This document shows positions 1 to 10,731 of a stretch of 53,673 bases of DNA, piece by piece; position 1 is the first letter of the stretch, and each line of letters starts with the position of its first letter. Location of the stretch: contig NXFV01000963.1 in assembly GCA_002803225.1 (NCBI GenBank), positions 1 to 53,673 of the forward strand. The letters run 5' to 3'. The stretch comes from Gamarada debralockiae (taxonomy: Eukaryota; Ascomycota; Leotiomycetes; Helotiales; Hyphodiscaceae). The notes under the pieces are model-generated. The model searched no databases. It saw only the letters and a program-made list of their open reading frames with translations, and was not told the origin of the DNA. Made by a program: the position numbers and the translations under genes.

Positions 1-10
1 TTTTTTTTTT

Positions 11-196
11 GGCAGTTATCACAGGCAAAATCCTTTAACAACAGGCTGCAAGACTCTCAAAATCTTTGAGATACAGCAGGAGGATAGCTCTGAAGCTCTT
101 CTACGTGCTCTAGATCAAGCTGGGACGCGATATATCAAGAAAAGGATTGAGAATAGAAAGCAGGCGATGATTGATAGCTTTTTCAAGGCTCTATAG
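11..196 (+). pseudogene. C-terminal coding remnant, 61 codons, ends in a PIP-box-like motif
   Basis: An open frame runs from the left edge to a TAG at 194-196 without a start codon, so only a C-terminus is present. The translation is charged and helical, and its last residues read QAMIDSFFKAL. That fits the PCNA-interacting consensus Q-x-x-(I/L/M)-x-x-F-F, as found at the ends of FEN1/XPG-type nucleases and in some pogo-class transposases (family knowledge). I do not recognise the protein. A transposase tail or a DNA repair protein tail are both possible. The 10-T run at 1-10 may be an edge artefact. No neighbouring gene continues it. Confidence 0.35.
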
Positions 197-526
197 AATA
201 GTCCTAGATAGGAAGCTGTGTGTGTTTTGAAAACTCCTTGGATTTGAGCTTTTCTGATTTTTTGAGGATAGTCACGTGTACCAATCATGTGACCCTTACT
301 ATAAGCATAACCTTGTATATAAGCATATCTTGCCTGGTCCCGACGATATGCTTATAGGGAGGTTCTACTGTAGCAAGAAAATAGGAGGCTCCACTGAGAC
401 AGAGGACTCGCAACCGTATCGGGTTACCTCTTGGGCTGATCATCGTCAAGGCAACTATGTGTTTTAAGCCGCTGCCGCAAAGAGCCATGAATCTGTTGTA
501 AAGCGTTTCTCGATAGATAGAGTGTA
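197..526. other. Intergenic, no gene seen
   Basis: I see no supported gene. Small open frames on both strands lack recognisable features. The stretch holds a CACGTG-like core near 272 and CATGTGACC near 289, which resemble E-boxes, but nothing assigns them to a gene. Confidence 0.4.
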
Positions 527-2332
527 ATGGGAATATCTTCCAGCAAATTGGGTGGTGCGCTCGGAGAAGCATTAACATATGGCCATGAAAATATCGTCCG
601 ACTCCTGACTGTTTCTGGGCTCGACTTAACACTTCATGTCAAAGACGCCCTCCAACAGTCATCTCTGAATGGCCATTTGAACGTCGTGGACTTCCTCCTA
701 TCTTATCAGCAACGTGGGCAGGGAGTAACGACGCCAGATACACCACTGAGTCCTGAGAACTCTTCAATCTCTGGAAGTCTTGAGTTACCGGTATACAACA
801 TTGTTCATGATTTTTTCAGTCCGATAAGCCATGAGAGTCCTCCTACAATCCAATACTGGTATTTTATTTCCTAATCCCGAGTGTATTACGACAACTTCTG
901 TTCTACTTCGTAACAGTAGGGGCGTGATCTTATAGTACATGGTTTCGGATCTCCGTATCTGTGCTGGGGCATTTTGGATAGGAGTTTAGACCAACTTATC
1001 TCAATTGACCGTTTATTGCAATCCGCTGATTTTGGTAAAGACTTCTAGCGAATGTGGGAGCCAAAACTCTAAGAGTATCTTGTTAGCAGGCTGCCGTGGA
1101 GGCCATCCGGAGATAGTGAGCAGAGCGCTGAACATGCTGAGCGAAGAATTCAAAGCTACGAAAATGTGTAACGCCAGAACTTAGAGGTTTGCATATGTCA
1201 GACCGAGCCAGGCTCTGGCAGCCGAGCTTCCACTTCCAAACCCAGATTATGATGCTTCAATGCACATGTACTTTGGCTCACGGAACTCGGCTCCTCCTGT
1301 CAAGAATATTACCCAGTGTGAACAAATTGTCGATATCTTAGTCCAGAATGGCGCTGAAGTAATCACCGAAATGAGAAATTCTGGAAATGGGTTGCATTAG
1401 GCCTCCTTCGTGGGTAACGAGCCCATCTTGCGACTTCTCCTGGACTCCCAGTAGAAATTATCACTACTGGGGGTTATTTTGAGACTGCACTAGTAGCAGC
1501 AATTGAAGGGAAGCATATAGAGATTGTCAAGTTGCTTCTCGACGGAGGGATCAATGTTGACCATCCATTGTCCGAACATGGCACGGCCTTGCAGTACGCA
1601 TGTTTCAATTGCGAAAAGTCCATAGTCAATCGTCTTTTGGACAGTGGAGAGATCCAATGCGGGCGGTGGGAAATACGGAAGCCCACTTGCTGCCACAGCA
1701 TCTAGAGATTGCATGCCGTTCAATAAGTGAAGGAGAATCGTGGTATCGTCAACCTCCTGCGAAGTTGCGAGGAGAAAATACAGATCAGAGAATGCGACCT
1801 CATTGCAGCTGCTACGGACGAGGATTACTTGAGGCGCTTCTTAAAATACAACACAAGTACCATCGTCACTAAGGCCGTGATAGTTTAATCCCTAGGGACG
1901 TACAGAAATTTGAATAAAGAGGTGGTAAAAGAGCTACTCAAGCGTACTAAAGGGCTGGGCGTCACAGCAGAAATGCTTAAGGTAGTGTCAGATTCAAGTA
2001 TCCTGGAAATCTTCCTTCAACACAAGATTTTATGTCCTATCACTCCCGATATCCTGGAGTCTATCGCAGAGAAGCGCGATGTGCGTCAGATGGTTTCAAA
2101 GATAATAGAACACAATCCGGGAATCTCGATCAACGTCGCTGTCCTTCTGTCGTTGCTTAGAATGGAAGGTGGTCAAGCTACCATCCAGGAAAAGCCCAAA
2201 AACATCATACAACCAATTCTAGAACGGCGCCCCTCGCTAAACGTTACAAAAGCGATGCTAGAAGCCACCGAGTCTCCAGAAGACATGAAAATCTTACTTA
2301 CGCATTCTTCCGACATGGACATTGGACATTAA
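527..2332 (+). pseudogene. Decayed ankyrin-repeat protein gene (possible NLR/incompatibility type)
   Basis: Ankyrin-like units recur on the plus strand but in shifting frames. There is one near 540-700 (motifs GHENIVRLL and GHLNVVDFLL), one near 1090 (GCRGGHPEIV), and one at 1320-1450 (EQIVDILVQNGAEV, then ASFVGNEPILRLLLDS). Another lies at 1470-1640 (EGKHIEIVKLLLDGG, then CEKSIVNRLLDSGE). Units at 1770-2330 alternate 'VTxxML' starts with 'ILLxH' ends, a layout common at the C-termini of large fungal ankyrin proteins. In-frame TAG codons at 1398-1400 and 1452-1454 interrupt units, and at least two frame changes separate them. No ATP-binding NACHT or effector domain is visible. The longest intact piece is 1910-2332. 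Calling it an NLR relative is inference from the repeat type only. Confidence 0.7.
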
Positions 2333-2422
2333 GACACGAGGCTAATTTGTTGTCATACGATGCAAAAAGCCTCGTGAAATGGATTACAGCGCGTTCGAAT
2401 ATCCCTTCCATCGCTCACTACT

Positions 2423-4820
2423 TCAATTTTGATAGTAATTATAAGGAGGTGGTATCGCATCAATCCCCTGCATTGAATCTTCCGCCTGCATCATGTCATT
2501 CCAGAACTGCCAGTCTGTAGGCGGCAAATCGGTGGGTAACAGCTTAGACTGGTCAAATGCTTGTCCCATACCAAGCGAAGTTGGGTCAAGCATTGGGAAC
2601 TGGGATGCCACCTGACCTCCAAACGGTTGATCCATCGACGTATACGGGGACGTGGATGTGTTATCTGTTGCAGGACTACTCCGAGATTTCTTCTCTGCGA
2701 GTTGCTTTCGGTACTGAGAAACAAAGCGTGGCACAGGTGGGGCTTGTGGAAAGTTTTGAAAAGCTGCTTCCCGAGCCTCCCAAGCTTTAATTGTCATATT
2801 TCCCAAAGCGAGATGGATAAAGCTATGCTTTTTCTTCGCAAAGAAATGGGTGTCGTCGTGCTTCATGCGCGTTTCTGCGCTTTCAGAAAGCTGCTGCCAG
2901 GCTCTGTCCGCGAATTCATCGCTGGTACGATAGCGAAGTGCGCACAAGAGATAGACGTGTGCGGGAAATGGAAAGTGGGTATAGATATGCCATACGTATC
3001 GCTGAACGGACGGGTTTTTCATGACCGCGTTATGATTCTCAAGCATTCTCAACCTGGATGACAACATGTTAGCATCAATTATCAACAGCACCACCAGAAG
3101 ACACAACATACGAAAGTTGGAACAGCGTGTCCTTTTCTGTTGGCGACAGACAATTGTTGCGATCCGACAAGAAGTGAGGATGGCGAAGGCCCATTCGTAA
3201 CTTGCATAGAGCTGACCTGGCCATCATGATGGACATGAGATGTAAGGGGATTGACGGGTCGCAATGACTCAGATACTCTCGCTCAAGCCGTTGCTCAAAC
3301 TCTTCAATTGCATCATCTTTCATAGCCAAGGTACCTGTGACGGCTCGGGACTGCTTGACGAGTTGTGCACCTTCGCATCGAAGCCTAACAAATACCATTT
3401 CCGTGAGACCAGGGCGCTCCACCGGTGGGTCTCTCATATCAGGCGATAAATCGCTATCGTTGATGTTCGATGGGAGCCTAGTATTCCAGGCGTAGGTAAG
3501 AATGGAGGTCCCAGCACCTGATCGTTCAGCTACACGGACGTCGATCAAGACAATCTGCCACCAAAGCCTTCGCCTCATTTCAACCTCGAAAGGTGGAATT
3601 GCGTAAGTAGTTCCGTCTGTACTAAGTCCCATTCTTTGAGCAATCCGGACGGCAACACCAGTGAGGCAGAACAGAGATCGTGGGTCGATGGTCATTTGGA
3701 GGCTAGATAGCTTCAAATGTGTCAACCAGCGAAGTCGACTTAGCGAATACAAGAGCCCTACCAGATATAGTGTGAAAGCCTGAAGAACAACAATGTCAGA
3801 TGACCTTAAGTATCCCGCAGCTCGCAGAGCCTGCCGGGCTCCGGATTGGAAACGAGCCAAGACGACCTCCTTTTTCTCATTGAAGAGCTTCTGGCATTCA
3901 TCGTCGTTCATCGAGATGATCGCAGCGGCATAAATACCAAACATCAAGGCCTCGGTATTCTTGGGGATATTTTCCAAGTCTGCAGTAGCATCTAGGACTC
4001 TCTGTTGTACACTGGGCGCATGGAAGATCTTGGTGAGCGGATTGATGTTGTCCAAGAACGTCTGCCAGAGCCGAAAGATGTGTACAGGCGATGGGTGAAG
4101 AGCTTTTAGATTTTCTGTGGTTTGTGAACCGAATAGGAGATCCCCTCCCTCTGCACCAAGTTCCTCGTAGGTTTTCGTGATTGGATTTGCAAACATTTCG
4201 TCATCAGAGGATCCTTGAAGAAGGTCTTCAGCGTCGCGGAACTGTCACGGATTAGGTGCTTGCCTGGACGTGCTTGATGGGGATGCTGTGGTTTCAATCA
4301 CCGAGACTTACTTCATCATTCACACCGAGATTCAAGTTACTGTTTTGGTGAGTGCTAGTTCTCAATTACTGGAAATTAAAGCTTACTTTGCAACATGTCT
4401 GAGAGATCTTCTCACTGACAAAGATCTAACCGCGGGTTCCGGTGACAGGGAATGAATAGGCCCTGGGGATTCGGAGTGCTTTGATTTGATGGTTGCGTTA
4501 TTCGGAGCCGAACATCCACCTTCTCTACTACCTTCCCGGTTGATGGCATCGATGTCTACTCCAAATTCTTTCAGGTGATGCTCGTATCTTCTCAGTCGTG
4601 CAAGTAACTCGGCTTCGGGAAAGCGCCGTTTTCTTTTCCGGGGTGGAAGAGTTGCAGCGGAGATACACTCAACACCAGTTTTCGTGCAATTTTTACACGG
4701 CTCATTTCGATCGCACTTGACTTTTCGCTTCTGGCATAGAACGCAGGGGTGATTTCCGTGCTCCGGGTTGGGAGGCTGCCGTGCTACTTCGTTGGAAGAC
4801 ATTGCGAAAGGGCGGTTCAA
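2423..4820 (-). CDS. Zn2Cys6 transcription factor with fungal-specific TF domain
   Basis: Predicted nuclear DNA-binding regulator of 740 aa. Exons (minus strand): 4820-4387, 4339-4312, 4241-3112 and 3053-2423. All junctions are GT-AG and the frame closes exactly. The 28-nt second exon is forced by phase, since skipping it breaks the frame. The binuclear zinc cluster has Cys at 26, 29, 36, 42, 45 and 52 (C-x2-C-x6-C-x5-C-x2-C-x6-C). It is followed by a basic PPRKRKRR linker and a likely dimerising helix. Residues about 210-400 carry the fungal-specific TF domain, with the typical VRIAQRMGL and MRRRLWW blocks. The C-terminus is Gln/Pro-rich and could be activating. It is divergent from the MFS pump at 5502 across a 680-bp promoter containing a tandem duplication, which suggests, but does not prove, that it regulates that pump. 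Confidence 0.9.
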
Positions 4821-5501
4821 TTTCTTAGAGGAGTACTAGTGGTTACCCTCGCGTATCCTTCAATACGATCGAAGCAGTGGTTTCTGTAGCAGCATCGGTG
4901 ATTCGGTCAGAGTACGGGGTTAAGACGAAGCACGTGACTTGCCACCAAGTGCTGCTTTCCCACTTTTCAAAAAGCAAGTAGTTGGCAGAGATCATCTGGA
5001 GTCCGATTTCAAATGCATCAGTCCATAAGACTGTGTATGAAAATGGGCAGGTGGCGTGGTGGGAGCTCGGAAATATGTAAAGCTTTGCACGAGGTTGATT
5101 GAAGAGAGTGTCGGAAAGTTGTTCGGAAGATTCAAATTGGCGAGCGCAATCCTTCGTCGCCTACTATCCCCCTTTTGGCTCGCTGCATGGTAGCTGCATT
5201 GTTTCTACAAAGCGGTTCCGAGCACAGCAACTATCAACCCAATGTCCGAAATATTGTCCGAATTCAAATGTCCGCTATTGGTAAATATAATAATATCCTC
5301 CCGTGTCCCACACAGTCAACTATCAACCCAACGTCCGAAGCATTGTCCGAATTCAAATGTCCGCTATTGGTAAATATAATATATATCCTCCAGTGTCCCA
5401 CACAGCCATGTTCTGTACAACTACAGCCTCATCCCCCAATACCCTTCTAGACCCAGGAGAGACAACACAACTCCCTCACGTGACCTCATCCTCTTCGAAC
5501 A
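4821..5501. promoter_or_regulatory. Bidirectional promoter, Zn2Cys6 regulator / MFS pump
   Basis: This 681-bp gap lies between two divergent start codons. It contains GCACGTGAC near 4930, CACGTGACC near 5478 just upstream of the pump, and the 88/90-bp duplication described separately. No protein gene is supported here. Small open frames at 5099-5545 are by-products of the repeat. Confidence 0.6.
5223..5405 (+). repeat. 88/90-bp tandem duplication with six TGTCCG-type motifs
   Basis: Copy 1 is about 5223-5310 and copy 2 about 5311-5400. A third copy begins with CACAG at 5401-5405 and stops. The copies differ by only a few substitutions and small indels. Each carries three hexamers: TGTCCG at 5243, 5255 and 5269, then CGTCCG at 5332 and TGTCCG at 5344 and 5358. 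The starts are 12 and 14 bp apart in both copies. CCG/CGG triplets are the usual contact sites of Zn2Cys6 proteins (family knowledge), and such a gene lies 400 bp away. Binding is inference. Confidence 0.85.
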
Positions 5502-7352
5502 ATGGCTTTCCCCTCAGAAAAGCCCGAAAACCGCCCCGCTGTTGAAGATACAGATGGCAGTGATGACGGAAGTGACCCCCAGGAAACCCCTGCTTCAAAG
5601 GAAGATGATCCCCAATATCCCAAAGGCCTAGCTTTGGGCCTCATCATGGGGGCGGTATGGATGTCTTTCTTCCTCGTTGCCTTGGTAAGTTCAAAGATTC
5701 CCAAGACTTCTTGGTCTCAAATTGCATGCTAATCCAGCCACAGGATCGAACAATCCTAGCCACAGCAGTTCCCAAAATCACAGATCAGTTCCACTCACTA
5801 AGCGACGTTGGATGGTATGGCAGTTCGTACATGCTTACCAACTGCTCAACGCAGTTGGTATTTGGGCGTATTTATAAGTTCTACAACACAAAATGGGTAA
5901 GCCTCTTCCTACTTTCTTGATAATCCTCTCTGACATATCCAGGTATTGCTCATCTGCATCGGAATCTTCGAACTCGGTTCAGCCCTCTCTGGAGCCGCTC
6001 CAAATTCCGTATCCTTCATCATCGGGCGCTCAATCGCAGGTCTCGGATCCGCAGGAATCTTTTCAGGAGGATTGATGACCATGTTTCACACTGTACCCCT
6101 CCATAAACGCCCCATATATTCTGGACTCTTCGGCGCAACCTTCGGCATAGCCTCCGTTATTGGTCCTCTCCTCGGTGGTGTTTTCACAGACAAAGTGACC
6201 TGGAGATGGTGTTTCTACATCAACCTCCCCATCGGTGCTATTTCCTTCGTCATTATTCTTCTCGTCCTGAAGCTCCCTCAACCCAAAGATGTCAACCTCA
6301 CACTCCGCCAACAGATTGCTCAGCTCGACCCAATCGGCACCATTTGCTTCCTGCCAAGTATTATCTGCCTCATCCTGGCTCTCCAGTGGGGTGGAACTAC
6401 ATACGCTTGGTCATCATGGCGCATTATCCTACTCCTCACCCTCTTTTCAGCCCTCATCTTTGTCTTCGCAGGGATCCAAATCGTGAAAGGAGATTCCGGA
6501 ACCCTGCCTCCACGAATTCTGCTCCATCGCAGTATTGCCGCCGGAGCATACTTCACATTCTGCATCGCCTCATCCATGATGCTCATTGTGTACTACCTCC
6601 CCATTTGGTTTCAAGCCGTGAAAGGCACATCTGCTTTCGAGTCCGGGATCCGCATGATACCTACCGTCCTCTCGCTCGTAGTGGCCAGTATTGTGAGCGG
6701 ACAGATTACGACAAGGGTTGGGTACTATGTCCCTGCTATGCTCGTCAGTCCCGTCATCGCTAGTGTTGGAGCTGGGATGATCACCACTTTGAACCAAGAC
6801 TCTGGACACGCGATGTGGATTGGATACCAAGTTTTGTTTGGTTTCGGGCTCGGATTAGCCATGCAAGTTACGAGCTTAGCAGCTCAAGCCGTGTTACCAC
6901 GAGAAGACGTATCAATTGGTACCGCTGTCATGTTCTTTTCACAACAACTCGGAGGAGCTATCTTCGTGTCCGTCGGACAGAACGTATTCATCAACGACTT
7001 GGTCTCACGACTCGCGAATGTCCCAGGGTTAAGCCCTATGGCGGTTGTCAATACGGGTGCGACCGATCTCCAGAAGAGTGTGCCGGCTCAATACTTGCCA
7101 GAGGTGTTGAACGCGTACAACCATGCAGTAACACGTACATTCGTCATTGCGACTGGTATGATGGCGGCTAGCATTATTGGGTCTTTTGCGATGGAGTGGA
7201 AGAATATCAAGAAGAGCAAGAGGCCGGGTGCTGCTGCTCCGGAGAAGACGACAGGTGAGAAGAATGTAGAAGGGAATGAGAAGAAAAAAGAGAGTGGCGA
7301 GAAGGAAGACGAAGCTGAACTCTCTCGAATCCAAATGGATTGTGACGCATAG
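5502..7352 (+). CDS. MFS multidrug transporter, DHA2-type (14 TM)
   Basis: Proton-coupled drug/toxin exporter of the plasma membrane, 581 aa. Exons: 5502-5684, 5744-5896 and 5943-7352, with both introns in phase 0. After an acidic cytoplasmic N-terminus (about 40 aa) come about 14 hydrophobic segments. The DHA2 hallmark [12 protein letters not shown] starts at residue 62, followed by [13 protein letters not shown]. The second conserved block [16 protein letters not shown] lies early in exon 3, and [13 protein letters not shown] is also typical. The tail is highly charged ([11 protein letters not shown]). A shorter first intron ending after AATCCAG would add Pro-Gln before the Asp-Arg-Thr motif. 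The chosen acceptor restores the conserved ALDRT junction. It is divergent from a Zn2Cys6 regulator and shares its duplicated promoter. Confidence 0.93.
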
Positions 7353-7569
7353 GATATACCCGGAAGTAAACTGTACATATGAAGCTTCCCTCATTCTTTC
7401 ATTTCCCAAGATTAGCATAGAGACGGAGCTACATATGGAATAGATACCCCACTCATCCAAAGTGGAAAGTTGAAAAACTTGTTCAATATCCTTCTCAACC
7501 AAAGAACATGCAAACAGCAGGTTTCTCTTCTACCCGTACCCTCATCACTAAACATGAAGAAATTTAACC

Positions 7570-8525
7570 TCAACCCTGCTTCACAGCCTCCCACCTCCCA
7601 TGAAAAGCGAGTCCAGGATGGAAGACAGTCAGACAAAGACAAGCAATGGCAACCATAGCCCCATCAAGCGCCATGAAGAAAGCCTGACTATTCCACAACC
7701 TCCCGTGAAATCCACCAGTCAACTCAGCTACCCTAAAGCTGGAGCGGGCGAGGATGGTAATTGTAGCAATGAGCAGTCCGTAAACAAAACCCTTGAAGTA
7801 CCTCCTCGTGCGGATCCCTTCGTAGCGCCCATCCCAGCTCCTTCTCTTCCTTGCACATCTCCCAGCAAAGTCTGCCGCGAGGCACAACACAACAACAAGG
7901 CTGAAGACTTGCAGTACAAGGCCTGCAAGCATGAGGTGAATGCCGATGTACTCGAAGCTAACGCTATTGGCAATGACAGCTATTGCTCCGCCACCGGCCT
8001 GAAGAACTAGGGATGTAAAATCCGAGAGGATGAAAATGATTATGATCCATTTCTGGCGTATGCGAGATAATTCGGGGCTGAAGATTGAGATGATGCGCGA
8101 GAAGCAAATGTAGATAGACGCGCAGAGGAACGTGGGGCCGATCGTAAGGGAGATGATGTACCTGGTTTCTTGTCAGCAGGGAGAGGGGAAGCAGAGGGGG
8201 AGAGGATATACATGAAGAATGGGGAAGTGATGAAGGGGTTGAAATGCATTTTTATCCGGCCAATGTAACCGCAAAGCTCGCAGGCGAGACCGAAGACTGT
8301 GCCGATGCTGTATGTCCAGGTTCGATAATGAAATCCTAGTAGGAGCTGGATTGCCAAGAGAAGACCGAAGAGCGATGCGAAGAAGACGTTTCCAGCGAGG
8401 CTTGGGTCGTATGTGAGCTGCGCTTGGGTGATAGAGCATGTCTGAAGAGTGCAGAGGTAACCTGGAATTGTGTAATTCGGAGCATGGTCGCGAGGCATCA
8501 GCTCGAGAGAAAGATAGGAAGTCAT
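7570..8525 (-). CDS. RTA1-family membrane protein
   Basis: Seven-TM fungal membrane protein of 301 aa, the normal family length. Exons: 8525-8212 and 8161-7570; the intron splits a Met codon (AT|G) and is 50 nt. Conserved RTA1-family features are the early LLLGFHYRTWTYSIGTVFGL stretch, CELCGYIGRI, and the later AGGGAIAV and GIHLMLAGLVLQ segments. The family includes yeast Rta1 and Rsb1, linked to aminocholesterol resistance and sphingoid-base export (established for those members only). A TATATA element lies on the minus strand near 8650-8656, about 125 bp upstream of the ATG. It lies convergent with the MFS pump, 217 bp apart, so a joint role in membrane or drug stress is plausible but not shown. 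Confidence 0.9.
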
Positions 8526-9132
8526 CGTTCGAACGCCCGCCGAGGATGATCGGAGGATAAGTGCGAAATTCCAGAAACGATGGAGAATCTATACAGTAGA
8601 AAGAAGATGAAAGACCACGACCCTTGGGAAGTGCAGAGCAGAACGAAGATATATAAACTCTTTGTTCCGCCTAGAGGTGAAATCCAAGAAATCTGGAGCG
8701 TAGGGTTCGTAAAATGAGATACATACCTTGCAATCCAATGATTGTAACCATCGAGGCAATCTTGGTCAATGTTTACACAAGAATGCAGGAAAACTGCGGC
8801 CTGTTACGAGCTTTTGAGATTTGGGCGTCCTCTGATTGTGATTGGTTCACTCGTGATCTAAGCGATAGCCCCACCACCCCCTTCCTCTATCCCAAAACAT
8901 CGATTCTCTCATGGCTCGTCGTTGCCAGATGCGGTTTTTATGGGGCCTTGGGGTATGAGGCGTCAAATTTGAGACCAGATCGGTAGGAGGACATTCTCGA
9001 ACTGAATTGACCACTAGTGGCTAGATTTGACTGAACGCGTATTTTCTATCCGACATGATCACCGGAGTCGATGCCCGTCTTCATCAAACCCATTCTAAAT
9101 CCCAACGCTATGCTGCCTAATCTCACCCACAC
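8526..9132. other. Intergenic: promoter of the RTA1 gene, 3' flank of the second regulator
   Basis: The stretch holds no supported gene. It should contain the upstream region of the RTA1 gene, which reads leftward, and the terminator of the regulator ending at 9133. Short plus-strand open frames show no conserved features. Confidence 0.5.
8646..8660 (-). promoter_or_regulatory. Candidate TATA element of the RTA1 gene
   Basis: Read on the minus strand the bases are GAGTTTATATATCTT, about 125 bp before the RTA1 start codon. Position and composition fit a TATA box, but nothing else supports it. Confidence 0.3.
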
Positions 9133-10731
9133 TCACCAAGAACACCATTCGACATGGTTATGCCACGGTCCATCGAGGCCGTTAAGCTTCTGCGTCAAAT
9201 GGACTTCCGCCACCCTCTTCACAGGGTCAAAAATCTCACACCCCACACTATGAACTCTCGCAAACTCCAAAGGCCTCTGGCTAAGTATGGGATGATTATT
9301 GAATGACAATTCTCTGTTGATAGCAACTTGAGCTATACTTGCTTGGGCCGCTGCATCCCAAACTCCTTCTTGGAATCGAATAGACCGAAGGAGTGACATA
9401 GCTCGTTGGCGAATCCAAGGTTCTCTGCATCTGACTGCAGTATTATAGAGAGGAAAAATAATGCCAATATCCTGGTGGAATTCCATGACGTCTGACTGCC
9501 TCTGGGACCGAATAACATTTGCGGCTAACGTGACGATCTCGTCAAACTCGTCGTCAAATTGATCAAAAGCCATTGCCTTGGGTTGGATGCAGGTAGAAGC
9601 CTCTATATAATCTGATCTATAGTTGATGATGAGGACATCGATAATGGATTGCTCTTGACGAGAAAATTTGGAAGTGGATCGGAGCAGAAACTTGTCGAAT
9701 CGATCCTTCCAAGCGTCAAAACTGTCCTTGATGAGACCCAAATTTGCAGCCTCCTCCACTGGAACACTTTGCAGCTTTCTGTACTTGTATTCCTCCGCGA
9801 CAGATCGAACATAAGCCCAGAGTTGTGCTGTGGGACGAGCTAAAGCATCCTTGGCTTGAGTGATGCTACAAAATCGGCCGGGCATGAGAGACTCGTTCTC
9901 GAGGGCCATCACAGGAGGCCGCATTCCTTGGAATTTAGATGCATACAAATCCAAATGGCAAAAGGCGCGGGACATATCTGAATCGATATCCGTATTTGAC
10001 AGATTTTCATGGGACGACTTTGCCTGGAGAAATTGTAAAGAGTTCTCGAGATGTACCGAAGCGTTGAGATAGTTGTTCTGCATAACTTCGATAGCAATAC
10101 AGATCAGAGCACACATCAGGATCACGTCGAGTTTGGGAGTTTTCTCCACGGAAAGATATTTTCGAATCGCTGCTAGTGCTTTCCCATACTGCTTGATGGG
10201 AAATACGGTCTCTAACTGGTTCGAGCCATCGCCGCAAGTGGACTGAAGAGACATCTTTTCGTGTAAAGCTCCCAGGGCAATAGCCGCTTGGCGAACAACA
10301 GGCTCTTTATCACACGCTTGAAGAACCAACTTCCAGGTTGGTGTTTCGAAGTAGCCTCCAATGCCAGGGAATGTTTCGGTGCGAAAGAAATCGAATGAAC
10401 GGCATTCCTGAATGTCGTCTGATGAGCCCGCACTGCGTAAATCTGGAACCATGGTGTTTGGTACGACAATAACACATCCTGGAGAGGCCGTAGCAGCAGG
10501 ACTACTGGACCCGCTGTAAAGATATCCATCGCATACACGACCTGTGCTCGTACAACGGTGACATCGCGGAAATGTTTCGTCGCATTTCACGTGGCGCATT
10601 CTAAACGGCGGAGTTCAGCAATCTGGGCAGACTTATGTACACGAAGACGAAAAAGAACGAAGAGGAATCGCTTACTTGCATGTCCGACAACCATTCCTAG
10701 ACTTCGCTGCTGACTTTCGAGAAGTGCCCAT
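9133..10731 (-). CDS. Zn2Cys6 transcription factor
   Basis: Predicted nuclear regulator of 507 aa. Exon 1 is 10731-10676 (18 codons plus two bases) and exon 2 is 10600-9133, separated by a 75-nt intron. The intron falls inside the zinc cluster. The spliced N-terminus has Cys at 15, 18, 25, 32, 35 and 42, and the first two are lost if exon 1 is ignored, so the start at 10731 is well supported. The remainder, SFDFFRTETFPGIGGYFET followed by long helices, resembles the second class of fungal-specific TF domain seen behind short N-terminal clusters. There is no coiled coil that I can see. It is divergent from the Ytp1-like gene at 11528 across a promoter with a triplicated repeat. Confidence 0.88.

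Noticed and set aside
2561..3061. 166-codon plus-strand open frame
   Set aside because: Antisense to the C-terminal exon of the first Zn2Cys6 regulator, which is in frame with the spliced protein.
6206..6763. 185-codon plus-strand open frame
   Set aside because: Out-of-frame shadow inside exon 3 of the MFS pump.
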